Shown here: positions 8,351 to 16,738 of the stretch, piece after piece
Layout: each line of letters starts with the position of its first letter
Numbering within the stretch: the first letter of the stretch is position 1
Source of the DNA: an uncultured Erysipelotrichaceae bacterium
GTDB lineage: Bacteria; Bacillota_I; Bacilli_A; Erysipelotrichales; Erysipelotrichaceae
Reading direction: 5' to 3'
DNA length: 40,867 nt
Assembly: GCA_934692455.1 (NCBI GenBank)
Contig: CAKUTY010000001.1
Coordinates: 1-40,867 of the forward strand
The notes under the pieces: generated by a model
Database searches by the model: none
Told to the model about the DNA's origin: nothing
Seen by the model: only the letters and a program-made list of their open reading frames with translations
Program-made: the position numbers and the translations under genes

Positions 8351-9718
8351 ATGAGCTTTACCTCTATTAACTTTATTTTTTATTTTTTGCCAATAACATT
8401 TATCTTATATTATTTTGTAAATTATTTTAAAAATGATAGATTATCAAATGTTTATTTATTGATAGTTTCAATACTGTTTTATCTATGGAATGATCTTAGA
8501 ATTGGTATCTTCTTTATAATTTCATGCTTTTTAGTGTTTTTAATAGGAAAACTAATAACAAAATCCAAATCTAAATGCTTATTAACTATTTCGATATTAT
8601 TATTAGTTGGAGTCTTGGTTTATTATAAATATCTTGATTTTGCGTTAGGAATTATCAATAGGGTTTTACATAAAGAAATTGATTTAATATATCTAACGAT
8701 ACCACTTGGCTTATCTTTTGCGTGTTTTGAAGCTATATCTTATTTAGTTGATGTGTATAGGGGAGAAAATGGTGGCTCTTTAGTAGATGTTTTATTGTTT
8801 TTGATGTTCTTTCCAAAAATTAGTTCTGGACCTATAGTTACATGGAATAAATTTAATAAACAATTAGTAAACAGACAGTTAAATATCAATAATACTGTAA
8901 ATGGTGTTGAACGCATTATATATGGCGTCGCTAAGAAGGTGATTGTTGCGGATGTACTAGGCAATTTTTGTGGAGAAGTGATTTCGAATTACCAACAAAT
9001 GGATTCTCTAACAGTGGCTATTGGTGCTTTTTGTTTTATGTTGGAAATATATTTAGATTTTTCAGCATACTCTGATATTGCGATAGGCATCTCATTGTTG
9101 TTTGGCTTTAAATTTGATGAGAACTTCAATTATCCATATTGCAGTAAATCAATGGGTGAATTTTGGCGAAGATGGCATATTTCTTTAGGAAACTTCTTTA
9201 AAAACTATCTATATATACCTCTTGGTGGCAATAGAAAACATGTATATTTAAATCTATTTATTGTTTTTTTTGTATCTGGATTATGGCATGGCAATGGCCT
9301 TGCTTATATTGTCTGGGGAATATTTATTGGTTTGATTATTTGTTTAGAGAGATATATTAGAGATAAAGAGTTTTACAAAAATACACCTAATTTTGTTAAG
9401 TGGTTATTATTAATGATAATGATTTATTTCTCGTGGATATTATTTATGATGCCTAGTTTATCTCAAAGTATAGCTCTTATTAAGAGAATGTTTGCAGGTG
9501 TTGGGCTAGGTGATGTTGTACTAAATGTTAGATATTATTTAAACAATCGATTAATCTTTACTATAGTTATAGGTGTAATTGTTTCGTTTGTTGATGTTAG
9601 AAAAATAATTGAAAAGAATGAACTATTGAAATATATTGTTCTTATTCTATTATTTGTAATTTCTTTTGTTTATATTGTGAATTCTTTATATTCGCCATTC
9701 TTATATTTCAGGTTTTAA
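8351..9718 (+). CDS. MBOAT O-acyltransferase (AlgI/DltB-like), pair 1
   Basis: A polytopic membrane-bound O-acyltransferase of 455 residues. The catalytic histidine is H313 in VSGLWHGNGLAY. It follows the MBOAT signature regions PKISSGPIV, YLDFSAYSDIAIG and FWRRWHISL. Such proteins move an acyl group, usually acetyl, across the membrane for transfer to an external glycan. I chose the ATG with GGAG 6 nt upstream over an in-frame TTG 12 bases earlier that overlaps this ribosome-binding site. The next gene, 1 nt downstream, is an AlgJ/AlgX-like protein, the usual partner that performs the final transfer. The pair probably acetylates a sugar of the surface polymer. Confidence 0.85.
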   Translation: MSFTSINFIFYFLPITFILYYFVNYFKNDRLSNVYLLIVSILFYLWNDLRIGIFFIISCFLVFLIGKLITKSKSKCLLTISILLLVGVLVYYKYLDFALGIINRVLHKEIDLIYLTIPLGLSFACFEAISYLVDVYRGENGGSLVDVLLFLMFFPKISSGPIVTWNKFNKQLVNRQLNINNTVNGVERIIYGVAKKVIVADVLGNFCGEVISNYQQMDSLTVAIGAFCFMLEIYLDFSAYSDIAIGISLLFGFKFDENFNYPYCSKSMGEFWRRWHISLGNFFKNYLYIPLGGNRKHVYLNLFIVFFVSGLWHGNGLAYIVWGIFIGLIICLERYIRDKEFYKNTPNFVKWLLLMIMIYFSWILFMMPSLSQSIALIKRMFAGVGLGDVVLNVRYYLNNRLIFTIVIGVIVSFVDVRKIIEKNELLKYIVLILLFVISFVYIVNSLYSPFLYFRF

Positions 9719-9719
9719 T

Positions 9720-11030
9720 ATGCTTAAAAAATGTTTCTTAGTTGTTATTTTTATTTTAATAATAGTTCCTATTATTTGTTTTAATCACGATAAAGATGTT
9801 GCTTCTAATATAGATAATAGAATGCTAACTGAACTGACTGATTTTAAGTTAGAAACCGTTAATAATTATGTAAATGATCGTATTGGATTTAGAGAAGAGG
9901 CTATAAATATCTATAACGCAATAAATGAAAAGATTTTTAATGTATCTACTAATCCGCAATTAATGATTGGGAAGGATAATAATATTTATCCTACAGTAAA
10001 CTCAATACCTGAATTTAATGATTATCATGAGTGTTTTTTAAATACTATTAAAAATATGCAAAATTATTGTGAAGAAAGAGGTGTTAAATTTTATTACATG
10101 ATTGATCCATCCAAGGCAACAATCATGACAGATAAATTGCCTAATGGAATAAATTATAATTCTTATTGGTTAGATGAATTTATCTCTAAAGCAAAAGATA
10201 TGGGTATTAATTTGGTTGATAATTATAATTATTTTAAAGAAATAGACGTCGAAATTCCTTTATATAACAAGAGATATGATAGTTATCATTGGAATGATGA
10301 TGGTGCATTTTATGGTATAAATAATCTTTTGAACAGTATTGGTGTTGAAGAAAACAATTTAGAAGATTTTACCAGAGAAAAATATCCAGGAGCGAAAGAT
10401 GAAGACGTCTATGATTTGACCACTGATTTAAAACCTGAAGATTACACTGATAAATATAAAGAAGGCCTAATGATGGCTGATGACTTTAAAGAATTTTTAT
10501 ACTATAAACAAAATAATAATGGACCTAAATTGTTATCGTTTGAAGGAAGCTATTTGTTAACAAATGATAGGACTGAAAAGTTCATTGCGAATCATTTTTC
10601 AGAAACCATTGTTGTACATGATTATCAAAATGTATTTAACATTAACTATTATTTAAATATCTTTAAACCTGATATTGTTCTTTTTGAAATGGCGGACTAT
10701 ACTTTCCAAGAATATTACTTTGCAAAATATTATATGGAAACAATGCAACTTCAACCGGTATTAAATGTTGATAACATCATTCAAAAGGGTGAATTACAGT
10801 ATTCCAAAGAAGTAAACAGCGAGTATGTAACTTATATAATTAAAAATCATGATGAAGCATTTGATTGTAAATATTTGATAGCTGATGACGATGTTTATGA
10901 TTTGTATAAATATGATAACGAAAATATTGCGTTAACTATTCTTCTAGAAAATGATTTTGATATTAATAATGTTTCAGTTATAACCAAAGATAAAGACAAT
11001 AATGTCGGCTACTCTTATAAATTGAAATAA
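9720..11030 (+). CDS. AlgJ/AlgX-like SGNH-type (DHHW) protein, partner of pair-1 MBOAT
   Basis: A 436-residue protein with an N-terminal signal-anchor (about 3-21) and an extracytoplasmic domain. The segment LMIGKDNNIYP and the motif DSYHWNDDGAF (D187, H190, W191) are characteristic of AlgJ/AlgX and of 'DHHW' proteins, where the Asp and His belong to a Ser-His-Asp triad that receives acyl groups from an MBOAT protein. The final 200 residues form a further domain found less commonly in AlgJ, ending in a lysine-rich tail; a second GSYLLTND segment near residue 280 may contain the serine. It directly follows the MBOAT gene, so co-expression is likely. Family by motif; acetyl transfer is inferred. 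Confidence 0.7.
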   Translation: MLKKCFLVVIFILIIVPIICFNHDKDVASNIDNRMLTELTDFKLETVNNYVNDRIGFREEAINIYNAINEKIFNVSTNPQLMIGKDNNIYPTVNSIPEFNDYHECFLNTIKNMQNYCEERGVKFYYMIDPSKATIMTDKLPNGINYNSYWLDEFISKAKDMGINLVDNYNYFKEIDVEIPLYNKRYDSYHWNDDGAFYGINNLLNSIGVEENNLEDFTREKYPGAKDEDVYDLTTDLKPEDYTDKYKEGLMMADDFKEFLYYKQNNNGPKLLSFEGSYLLTNDRTEKFIANHFSETIVVHDYQNVFNINYYLNIFKPDIVLFEMADYTFQEYYFAKYYMETMQLQPVLNVDNIIQKGELQYSKEVNSEYVTYIIKNHDEAFDCKYLIADDDVYDLYKYDNENIALTILLENDFDINNVSVITKDKDNNVGYSYKLK

Positions 11031-11055
11031 TGTTGCTAAAAACAACATTTATAAT
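11029..11055 (+). terminator. Weak hairpin terminator after the AlgJ-like gene
   Basis: A perfect 7-bp stem AATGTTG/CAACATT with a 7-nt loop begins at the last base pair of the stop codon, followed by TTTATAATT. The T tract is short, so termination may be partial. Confidence 0.4.
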
Positions 11056-11064
11056 TAATTATAA
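11049..11064. promoter_or_regulatory. 16-bp perfect palindrome, candidate operator of HTH-Ugd
   Basis: TTATAATTAATTATAA is identical on both strands. It lies just upstream of the putative -35 of the ugd gene and about 55 bp before its ATG. It also contains a TATAAT on each strand. Because the downstream protein carries an XRE helix-turn-helix, it is a natural candidate for its binding site, but AT-rich palindromes also arise by chance. Confidence 0.4.
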
Positions 11065-11072
11065 TAAATCAC

Positions 11073-11101
11073 TTGCATAAATATGTTATCTAAAATATCA
11101 T
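11073..11101 (+). promoter_or_regulatory. Putative ugd promoter
   Basis: TTGCAT (11073-11078) and TATCAT (11096-11101) are separated by 17 bp. A start near 11108 would give a leader of only about 12 nt that still contains the GAGGTG ribosome-binding site before the ATG. The -35 matches consensus only in its TTG. Confidence 0.45.
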
Positions 11102-11119
11102 AAGTATGAGGTGAATAAA

Positions 11120-12589
11120 ATGAAAAAGATATCTAAAGAATTATTGGCTAAGATTGTTAGGAAAAAAAGAAGTGAATTAAATATTACACAAAATAGATTA
11201 AGTGAATTAAGTGAAATCAATAGAGCTATGTTGTCTCGTATAGAGAATGGTGATTATTTGCCTACTATTGATCAATTAGAAAAGTTGGGAGAAATTCTAA
11301 ACTTTGATTTTGATGACTTGTTTGTAAAAGAAGAAGTTAAAAAAGAAAGATTGGTTAAAGAACCTTGTAAGATAGCTGTAGCTGGCACTGGTTATGTTGG
11401 TTTGTCATTGGCTGTATTGTTAGCTCAACATAATGAAGTGAAGGCTGTTGATATTATTCCTGAGAAAGTAGATATGATCAATAATAAGAAGTCTCCAATT
11501 CAAGATGATTATATTGAAGAATATTTAGCTACTAAGGAATTAAATTTGAAGGCAACATTAGATGCTAAGGAAGCATATAGTGATGCTGAATTTGTAATTG
11601 TTGCAGCTCCAACAAATTATGATCCTAAACAAAATTATTTTGACACAAGTGCAGTAGAAAAAGTAATTGATTTGGTAATGGAATATAATCCAAATGCTTA
11701 TATCATTATTAAATCAACTGTTCCAGTAGGCTATGCAGAGCGTATTAGAAAAGAAAAGAATAATAATCATATTATGTTCTCTCCTGAATTTTTAAGAGAA
11801 TCAAAGGCTTTATATGATAATTTATATCCAAGTAGAATCATTGTAGGTTGCGATGATAAGACTAAGGATGCAGCTGTTAAGTTTTCTAGTTTATTAAAAG
11901 ATGCGGCTTTAAAAGATAATATTGATACTTTATTCATGGGCTTTACTGAAGCTGAAGCAGTTAAATTATTCTCTAATACTTATCTAGCATTAAGAGTATC
12001 TTACTTTAATGAATTAGATACTTATGCAGAGACAAAGGGTTTAAATACTAAGGAAATTATCGATGGTGTATGTTTAGATCCTAGAATTGGTTCTCATTAT
12101 AATAATCCATCATTTGGTTATGGTGGTTATTGTTTACCGAAGGATACTAAACAATTATTAGCTAACTTCAAGGATGTACCTGAAAATTTAATTGAAGCTA
12201 TTGTTGAATCAAATAGAACAAGAAAAGATTTCATAGCTGATAGAGTATTAGATAAGGCTGGTGCTTATGGTAATAGTGAAGAATATAATGTTAATAAGGA
12301 ACACAAAGTAGTAGTTGGTGTTTATCGTTTAACTATGAAGTCTAATTCAGATAACTTTAGACAATCTTCAATTCAAGGCGTTATGAAAAGAATTAAGGCA
12401 AAGGGCGCTGAAGTTATTATTTATGAACCAACTTTAGAAGATGGTGAAACATTCTTTGGCTCTAAGGTTGTGAATAATTTGAAGAAGTTTAAGAAACAAT
12501 CTAACGCAATCATCGCAAACAGATATGATTCTTGTTTAGATGATGTGGCTGAAAAGGTATATACAAGAGATTTATATAAGAGAGACTAA
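11120..12589 (+). CDS. ugd: UDP-glucose 6-dehydrogenase fused to an N-terminal XRE helix-turn-helix
   Basis: This 489-residue protein is about 100 residues longer than ordinary Ugd (about 388). Residues 1 to about 75 are a canonical XRE/HTH_3 domain with TQNRLSEL, INRAMLSRIENG and PTIDQLEKL. From about residue 87 the sequence follows E. coli-type Ugd closely: GTGYVGLSLA for NAD binding, PTNYDP, STVPVG, SPEFLRE, and the catalytic cysteine C338 in YGGYCLPKDTKQLL. Ugd oxidises UDP-glucose to UDP-glucuronate in the cytosol, a precursor for acidic polysaccharides. I chose ATG 11120 with GAGGTG 6 nt upstream over the in-frame GTG 9 bases earlier that lies within it. A palindrome lies upstream and a hairpin overlaps the stop, so it appears to be a monocistron. 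The fused HTH suggests self-regulation or locus control by substrate level. Confidence 0.93.
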   Translation: MKKISKELLAKIVRKKRSELNITQNRLSELSEINRAMLSRIENGDYLPTIDQLEKLGEILNFDFDDLFVKEEVKKERLVKEPCKIAVAGTGYVGLSLAVLLAQHNEVKAVDIIPEKVDMINNKKSPIQDDYIEEYLATKELNLKATLDAKEAYSDAEFVIVAAPTNYDPKQNYFDTSAVEKVIDLVMEYNPNAYIIIKSTVPVGYAERIRKEKNNNHIMFSPEFLRESKALYDNLYPSRIIVGCDDKTKDAAVKFSSLLKDAALKDNIDTLFMGFTEAEAVKLFSNTYLALRVSYFNELDTYAETKGLNTKEIIDGVCLDPRIGSHYNNPSFGYGGYCLPKDTKQLLANFKDVPENLIEAIVESNRTRKDFIADRVLDKAGAYGNSEEYNVNKEHKVVVGVYRLTMKSNSDNFRQSSIQGVMKRIKAKGAEVIIYEPTLEDGETFFGSKVVNNLKKFKKQSNAIIANRYDSCLDDVAEKVYTRDLYKRD

Positions 12590-12617
12590 TAGCTTTTATT
12601 GGTCTCTTATTTTATAA
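12581..12617 (+). terminator. Hairpin terminator after ugd
   Basis: A 10-bp stem AGAGACTAAT/ATTGGTCTCT (one G-U pair) with a 7-nt loop spans the ugd stop codon and is followed by TATTTTATAATTT. The T-rich tail also forms the -10 box of the next gene. Confidence 0.55.
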
Positions 12618-12618
12618 T
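12613..12618 (+). promoter_or_regulatory. -10 box, predicted leaderless start
   Basis: A consensus TATAAT ends 7 nt before the ATG of the DUF6056-like gene, so the transcript should begin at or next to the start codon. There is no Shine-Dalgarno. No good -35 is visible because that region is the ugd terminator hairpin. Confidence 0.5.
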
Positions 12619-12625
12619 TTATTAG

Positions 12626-14107
12626 ATGAGTAACTTATTTAAAAAGAAAAATTTCTACATACTAGCATCAATATTCGTATTGATGCTTTTCGCATATATT
12701 ACATGTAAGACACCGTTGGCTGGTGATGATTGGGGCTATGCTCTTAATGGAAGTGCTGGCACTCCGATTAAAACAGCTTTGGAATTCTATAATTCTTGGT
12801 CAGGACGATTCTTTAGTGAATTATGGGGAATGATAGTACCTTGTCATAAATGGATATGGAATATTGTAAATCCTTTGTTGTTTATGGGTATCTTTCTTTG
12901 TATCTATAAATTAGCTTATATTCAAAACAAGCCAATCATGTGTAGTCTATTAATATTAGCTATCATGTTAAGTGTTGATGATAATTTAAGAATGGAAACG
13001 TATTCTTGGATTATGGGTACTACTTATATAATACCTTTGTTTTTATCATTATTATATTTTGTGATAGTTGATAATTTATTAAAGAATGAAGTATATGATT
13101 GGAAACTAATCACCTTTGCAATCGTTGATAATTTATTCTTATTTATTATTGGCCTAATGATGGAAAACATTGCGGCTACTATGATAGTTGGAATTGTATT
13201 CGTACTTGGATATGCTTTCTTTAATAAAAGAAAAGCGCTTAAGTATTTAATACCAAATCTATTATTTAGTATTTTAAGTTTTGCGATTATGAGAATGTCG
13301 CCTGGCAGTGCAAGTCGTTTAAACGGTGAGCATGCTGCTTGGGTTAAACTAACCTTATTTAAGAAACTATCTAATGGATATCCTAATTTTTTAAATATGA
13401 CTTTTATTCAAAATAATTATGCGATTGCGTTGTTTTCTATTTGTTTAATTCTTTTGATTTGTTTCTCAAGGAAAAAAAACAAATTAGATAAAGTATTACC
13501 TATATTGATATTGATTACTGGTATTATAACTATATTCTCTTTCGTGTTTACAGATGCATTGGTTAATCCTAATTCAATCTATTCATTTATCTTCTGGCCA
13601 ATATATATTATTAATGCCTTTTATGTGTTGTTTACATATTTAGATAATGACTATAGAAAGTATAAAGCATTATTTATGTTGATGTTTGCAGGGTGTAACG
13701 CATTAGTAATGTTATATTCACCAATCTATGGCTCAAGAAGTGCTATTTATACTGTTTATTATTTAATTGTTGTTTCTATTCTTATATTAGATTTTGTTCG
13801 TATAAATAAGCATCATATAATTACAATTTTCTTAATTGTATTAGTTTTAATTATTGGTGATAGAACAAGAGAATATATTCATAAATATTGTTTAGTTGGT
13901 ATTAAACAAAATGAAAGATTAGAAATTATTAAGTATTATCAACAACATCCAGAAGTTGAGGAAGCTTGGATTCCTAGATTCCCTGTTTATACAGTACATG
14001 GGGCTGATATTGAAATTGGTGATACTTATCATTTCGAAACATTTAAGGATTATTATAAATTGCCACAAAGTGCAGATAAAATAATATTTTATTACGAAGG
14101 AGAATAG
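12626..14107 (+). CDS. DUF6056-like polytopic membrane protein, probable GT-C glycosyltransferase
   Basis: A 493-residue protein with about 11 helices. The first external loop holds AGDDWGYAL (D34, D35) and then SWSGRFFSELWG, the pattern I associate with the DUF6056/GT-C family in Gram-positive and Bacteroides glycan loci. A soluble tail of about 75 residues ends the protein (YYQQHPEVEEAWIPRF). The acidic pair would be the catalytic site for sugar transfer from a polyprenyl carrier outside the membrane. No ribosome-binding site is seen; a TATAAT ends 7 nt before the ATG, predicting a leaderless transcript. RmlA follows 4 bases after its stop, with AAGGAG embedded in this gene's last codons. 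The family is supported by motif; the biochemical role is inferred. Confidence 0.65.
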   Translation: MSNLFKKKNFYILASIFVLMLFAYITCKTPLAGDDWGYALNGSAGTPIKTALEFYNSWSGRFFSELWGMIVPCHKWIWNIVNPLLFMGIFLCIYKLAYIQNKPIMCSLLILAIMLSVDDNLRMETYSWIMGTTYIIPLFLSLLYFVIVDNLLKNEVYDWKLITFAIVDNLFLFIIGLMMENIAATMIVGIVFVLGYAFFNKRKALKYLIPNLLFSILSFAIMRMSPGSASRLNGEHAAWVKLTLFKKLSNGYPNFLNMTFIQNNYAIALFSICLILLICFSRKKNKLDKVLPILILITGIITIFSFVFTDALVNPNSIYSFIFWPIYIINAFYVLFTYLDNDYRKYKALFMLMFAGCNALVMLYSPIYGSRSAIYTVYYLIVVSILILDFVRINKHHIITIFLIVLVLIIGDRTREYIHKYCLVGIKQNERLEIIKYYQQHPEVEEAWIPRFPVYTVHGADIEIGDTYHFETFKDYYKLPQSADKIIFYYEGE

Positions 14108-14111
14108 AAAT

Positions 14112-15008
14112 ATGAAGGGTATTATTCTTGCAGGAGGAAGTGGGACTAGACTTTATCCGCTAACTAAAGTTACAAGTAAACAATTGTTGCCTATTTATGA
14201 TAAGCCAATGATTTACTATCCACTAAGTACTTTGATGTTAGCAGGTATTAGAGATATTTTAATTATCTCTACACCTGTTGATACACCTCGTTTTAAATCT
14301 TTATTAGGCGATGGCAAGGACTTTGGATTAAGTTTAAAGTATGCCGTTCAAGAAAGTCCCGATGGCTTGGCTCAAGCGTTTTTGATTGGCGAGGAATTCA
14401 TTGGTGATGATAGCTGTGCTATGGTTCTTGGTGATAATATCTTCTATGGTAATGGTTTCTCTAATTTGTTAGTTGGTGCAAGAGAAAAAGCTGATAAGGG
14501 TTTGGCTACTGTCTTCGGTTATTATGTTAATGATCCTGAAAGATTTGGTGTTGTTGAATTTGATGAAAATGGTAAAGCCTTATCTATTGAAGAAAAACCA
14601 AGTAATCCTAAATCTAATTATGCGGTAACTGGTTTATATTTCTATCCTAAGGGTGTTAGTGAGATGGCTAAAGAAGTAAAGCCGTCTTCTAGAGGCGAAT
14701 TAGAAATTACCACATTGAATCAAATGTATTTAGATAAAGACGAATTAAATGTTGAAATCTTTGGCAGAGGATACACATGGTTAGATACTGGTACAATGGA
14801 TTCTTTAGCTGAAGCATGTAACTTTGTAAGAACAATCCAAAACTTACAAGGTGTAGGCATTAGTGTGATTGAAGAGATCGCCTATAAGAATGGCTGGATT
14901 AGTAAGGAACAATTACTGAAGTCAGCTGATAGCTATGGCAAATCTGAATATGGAAAACATTTAAGAAAAGTTGCTGATGATAAGAGATATTCTGATAGAA
15001 AGAAGTAA
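14112..15008 (+). CDS. rmlA: Glucose-1-phosphate thymidylyltransferase
   Basis: A full-length 298-residue RmlA/RfbA, which joins dTTP and glucose-1-phosphate to form dTDP-glucose, the first step toward dTDP-rhamnose and dTDP-amino-deoxyhexoses. The nucleotide-binding signature GGSGTRLYPLT starts at residue 8, followed by KQLLPIYDKPM, LGDNIFYG with the metal-binding Asp, and SRGELEIT and WLDTGT in the sugar site. An AAGGAG ribosome-binding site lies 9 nt upstream. No rmlB, rmlC or rmlD is in the window. With the WecE-like aminotransferase at 7158 the likely end product is a dTDP-4-amino-4,6-dideoxyhexose rather than rhamnose. It is flanked by membrane glycosyltransferase genes in the same orientation. 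Confidence 0.95.
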   Translation: MKGIILAGGSGTRLYPLTKVTSKQLLPIYDKPMIYYPLSTLMLAGIRDILIISTPVDTPRFKSLLGDGKDFGLSLKYAVQESPDGLAQAFLIGEEFIGDDSCAMVLGDNIFYGNGFSNLLVGAREKADKGLATVFGYYVNDPERFGVVEFDENGKALSIEEKPSNPKSNYAVTGLYFYPKGVSEMAKEVKPSSRGELEITTLNQMYLDKDELNVEIFGRGYTWLDTGTMDSLAEACNFVRTIQNLQGVGISVIEEIAYKNGWISKEQLLKSADSYGKSEYGKHLRKVADDKRYSDRKK

Positions 15009-15017
15009 TACAGTTAA

Positions 15018-16730
15018 ATGCTGAGTATTTTTAAACATATCTATCATTATGTAATTGTGACTTTATTTTTGCTGATAATATCATATCTTTGTTATTTGAG
15101 CTATCTTCAAACATGTTATGTAAGCATACAATACGCAACTGATGTAAGCTTTTTTCTAAAAGATAATTTATTGAGAAATATTGCTTTTACTGTGCTTTTT
15201 ATCTCAGCTATCTATTTATTTTCAAAAAACAAGTTTATTAATAAAATAATTAAAAAAATTAATACAAACAACAAAGTATTTATAATAATTAAATGGATAA
15301 TGTTATTGCTGATTGGCGCTTTTTCTTTCTTGTGGATTTATTTGGGGCAAATATTGCCGGAAGGTGATCAAGCACTTATTTTAGAGGGTGTTTATGCATT
15401 GCATAACGGCAACTTCGTACCATTTGAAAGAGGCGCATATCTAGAAAGATTTCCTAACCAATGGGGAATTATGTTGATTTATTATCTTGTTTCTTTCGTA
15501 TCTAAGAATAATTTTATATTTTCACTACAAATATTAAATGTAATATCAGTGGTTTTGATATATAAAAATTTATCTGAAATCGCAAAGTTTCTTAAGGCGT
15601 CTAATTTTATACAATTGTTGATAATATTTACTGCATTTACTTTTCCAATATTATTGATTTACTGTTGGTTTATTTATGGAAATTTGTTATCGGAGGCTTT
15701 CATCTTATGTTCAATTAAATATGAACTGTATTATTTTGATGATTATAAAATTAAAAATGCGATTATATCATCTTTATTTCTATTAATTGCTTTGTTATCT
15801 AAGAGTTTTGCAATGATTTATCTTATCGCAATGATTATATATGTGATATTTAAATCTATTGATAATAAAAATATTAAAACATTGTGCATTGTTTTATTGT
15901 ATATATTAACTTTTGTATTTCAAAATGCTTTCCCTAAATTATTTCTTCAAAATAGAACGGGTTATCCTTTTGATGAAGGAGTTTCATATATTTCATATAT
16001 AGCTATGGGGATGCAAGAAGGACCTAGAGCAGAAGGCTGGCATAATAAGTACAATATAAATACTTATTATGAAGTTGACATGAAAACTACTGCACAGAAA
16101 GAATTGGTTATTTGTGATATTAAACAAAGTATGGAAAATTTTGTTAATAATCCTTCTTTTGCGTATAAATTTTATAGTAGAAAAACGGCGTCACAATGGA
16201 ATAATCCAACGTTTGAAGCGTTCTATGGTATGGATATTGAAGATGATCAGGGATATCATTATCGCTATGAAAGTGATTATTCACTAAATCATTACCTTGA
16301 TGGTGTATTAAATTTGAAATTCGAGACTAAAATTCAAAAATTTTTAAATATTGAACAATCTATAATTTTATTTGGCTGTTTGCTTTATATAGTTTTAAAA
16401 GGAAATAAAACTTTTGAAGATTTGTTATTACCTTTGGCCTTTGTGGGTGGTTTCCTATTTTTGTTACTTTGGGAAGCAAAGAGTCAATATACTTTATACT
16501 TTTACCCCGCATTACTTATATATTCTATTTTGGGATATAAAGAATTACTGTATATGGATAGAAACAGATTTAAAGTATTGATATTTTATTTGGTAATTAC
16601 TTTTTCATTATTTGCGCTTACAATGGAAAAATCTTTAGTTATAGATAATACAAAATACAACGAATATGTTTCTTATGGAAACAGTTATGAATGGTTTAAG
16701 AACAATAAATGGTTTGTTTGGGAAAGATAG
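15018..16730 (+). CDS. GT-C-like polytopic membrane glycosyltransferase
   Basis: A 570-residue protein with two N-terminal helices, then about ten more. The external loop after the third helix reads LPEGDQALI (D117), then YALHNGNFVPFERG and PNQWG, resembling GT39/PMT-like GT-C enzymes where the aspartate acts as base and the sugar donor is polyprenyl phosphate. A soluble stretch at about 325-430 (AEGWHNKYN, YEVDMKT) probably lies outside. It begins 9 nt after rmlA with no clear ribosome-binding site, so translation may depend on coupling. ATA isoleucine codons are frequent compared with rmlA. Family placement is by architecture and the Asp loop only; a Wzy-type polymerase cannot be excluded. 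Confidence 0.6.
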   Translation: MLSIFKHIYHYVIVTLFLLIISYLCYLSYLQTCYVSIQYATDVSFFLKDNLLRNIAFTVLFISAIYLFSKNKFINKIIKKINTNNKVFIIIKWIMLLLIGAFSFLWIYLGQILPEGDQALILEGVYALHNGNFVPFERGAYLERFPNQWGIMLIYYLVSFVSKNNFIFSLQILNVISVVLIYKNLSEIAKFLKASNFIQLLIIFTAFTFPILLIYCWFIYGNLLSEAFILCSIKYELYYFDDYKIKNAIISSLFLLIALLSKSFAMIYLIAMIIYVIFKSIDNKNIKTLCIVLLYILTFVFQNAFPKLFLQNRTGYPFDEGVSYISYIAMGMQEGPRAEGWHNKYNINTYYEVDMKTTAQKELVICDIKQSMENFVNNPSFAYKFYSRKTASQWNNPTFEAFYGMDIEDDQGYHYRYESDYSLNHYLDGVLNLKFETKIQKFLNIEQSIILFGCLLYIVLKGNKTFEDLLLPLAFVGGFLFLLLWEAKSQYTLYFYPALLIYSILGYKELLYMDRNRFKVLIFYLVITFSLFALTMEKSLVIDNTKYNEYVSYGNSYEWFKNNKWFVWER

Positions 16731-16738
16731 GAGCTACA

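Noticed and set aside
16709..16738. Upstream ATG for the GtrII-like gene
   Set aside because: It lies within the preceding coding sequence, and AGGAG is placed 5 nt before ATG 16739 instead.
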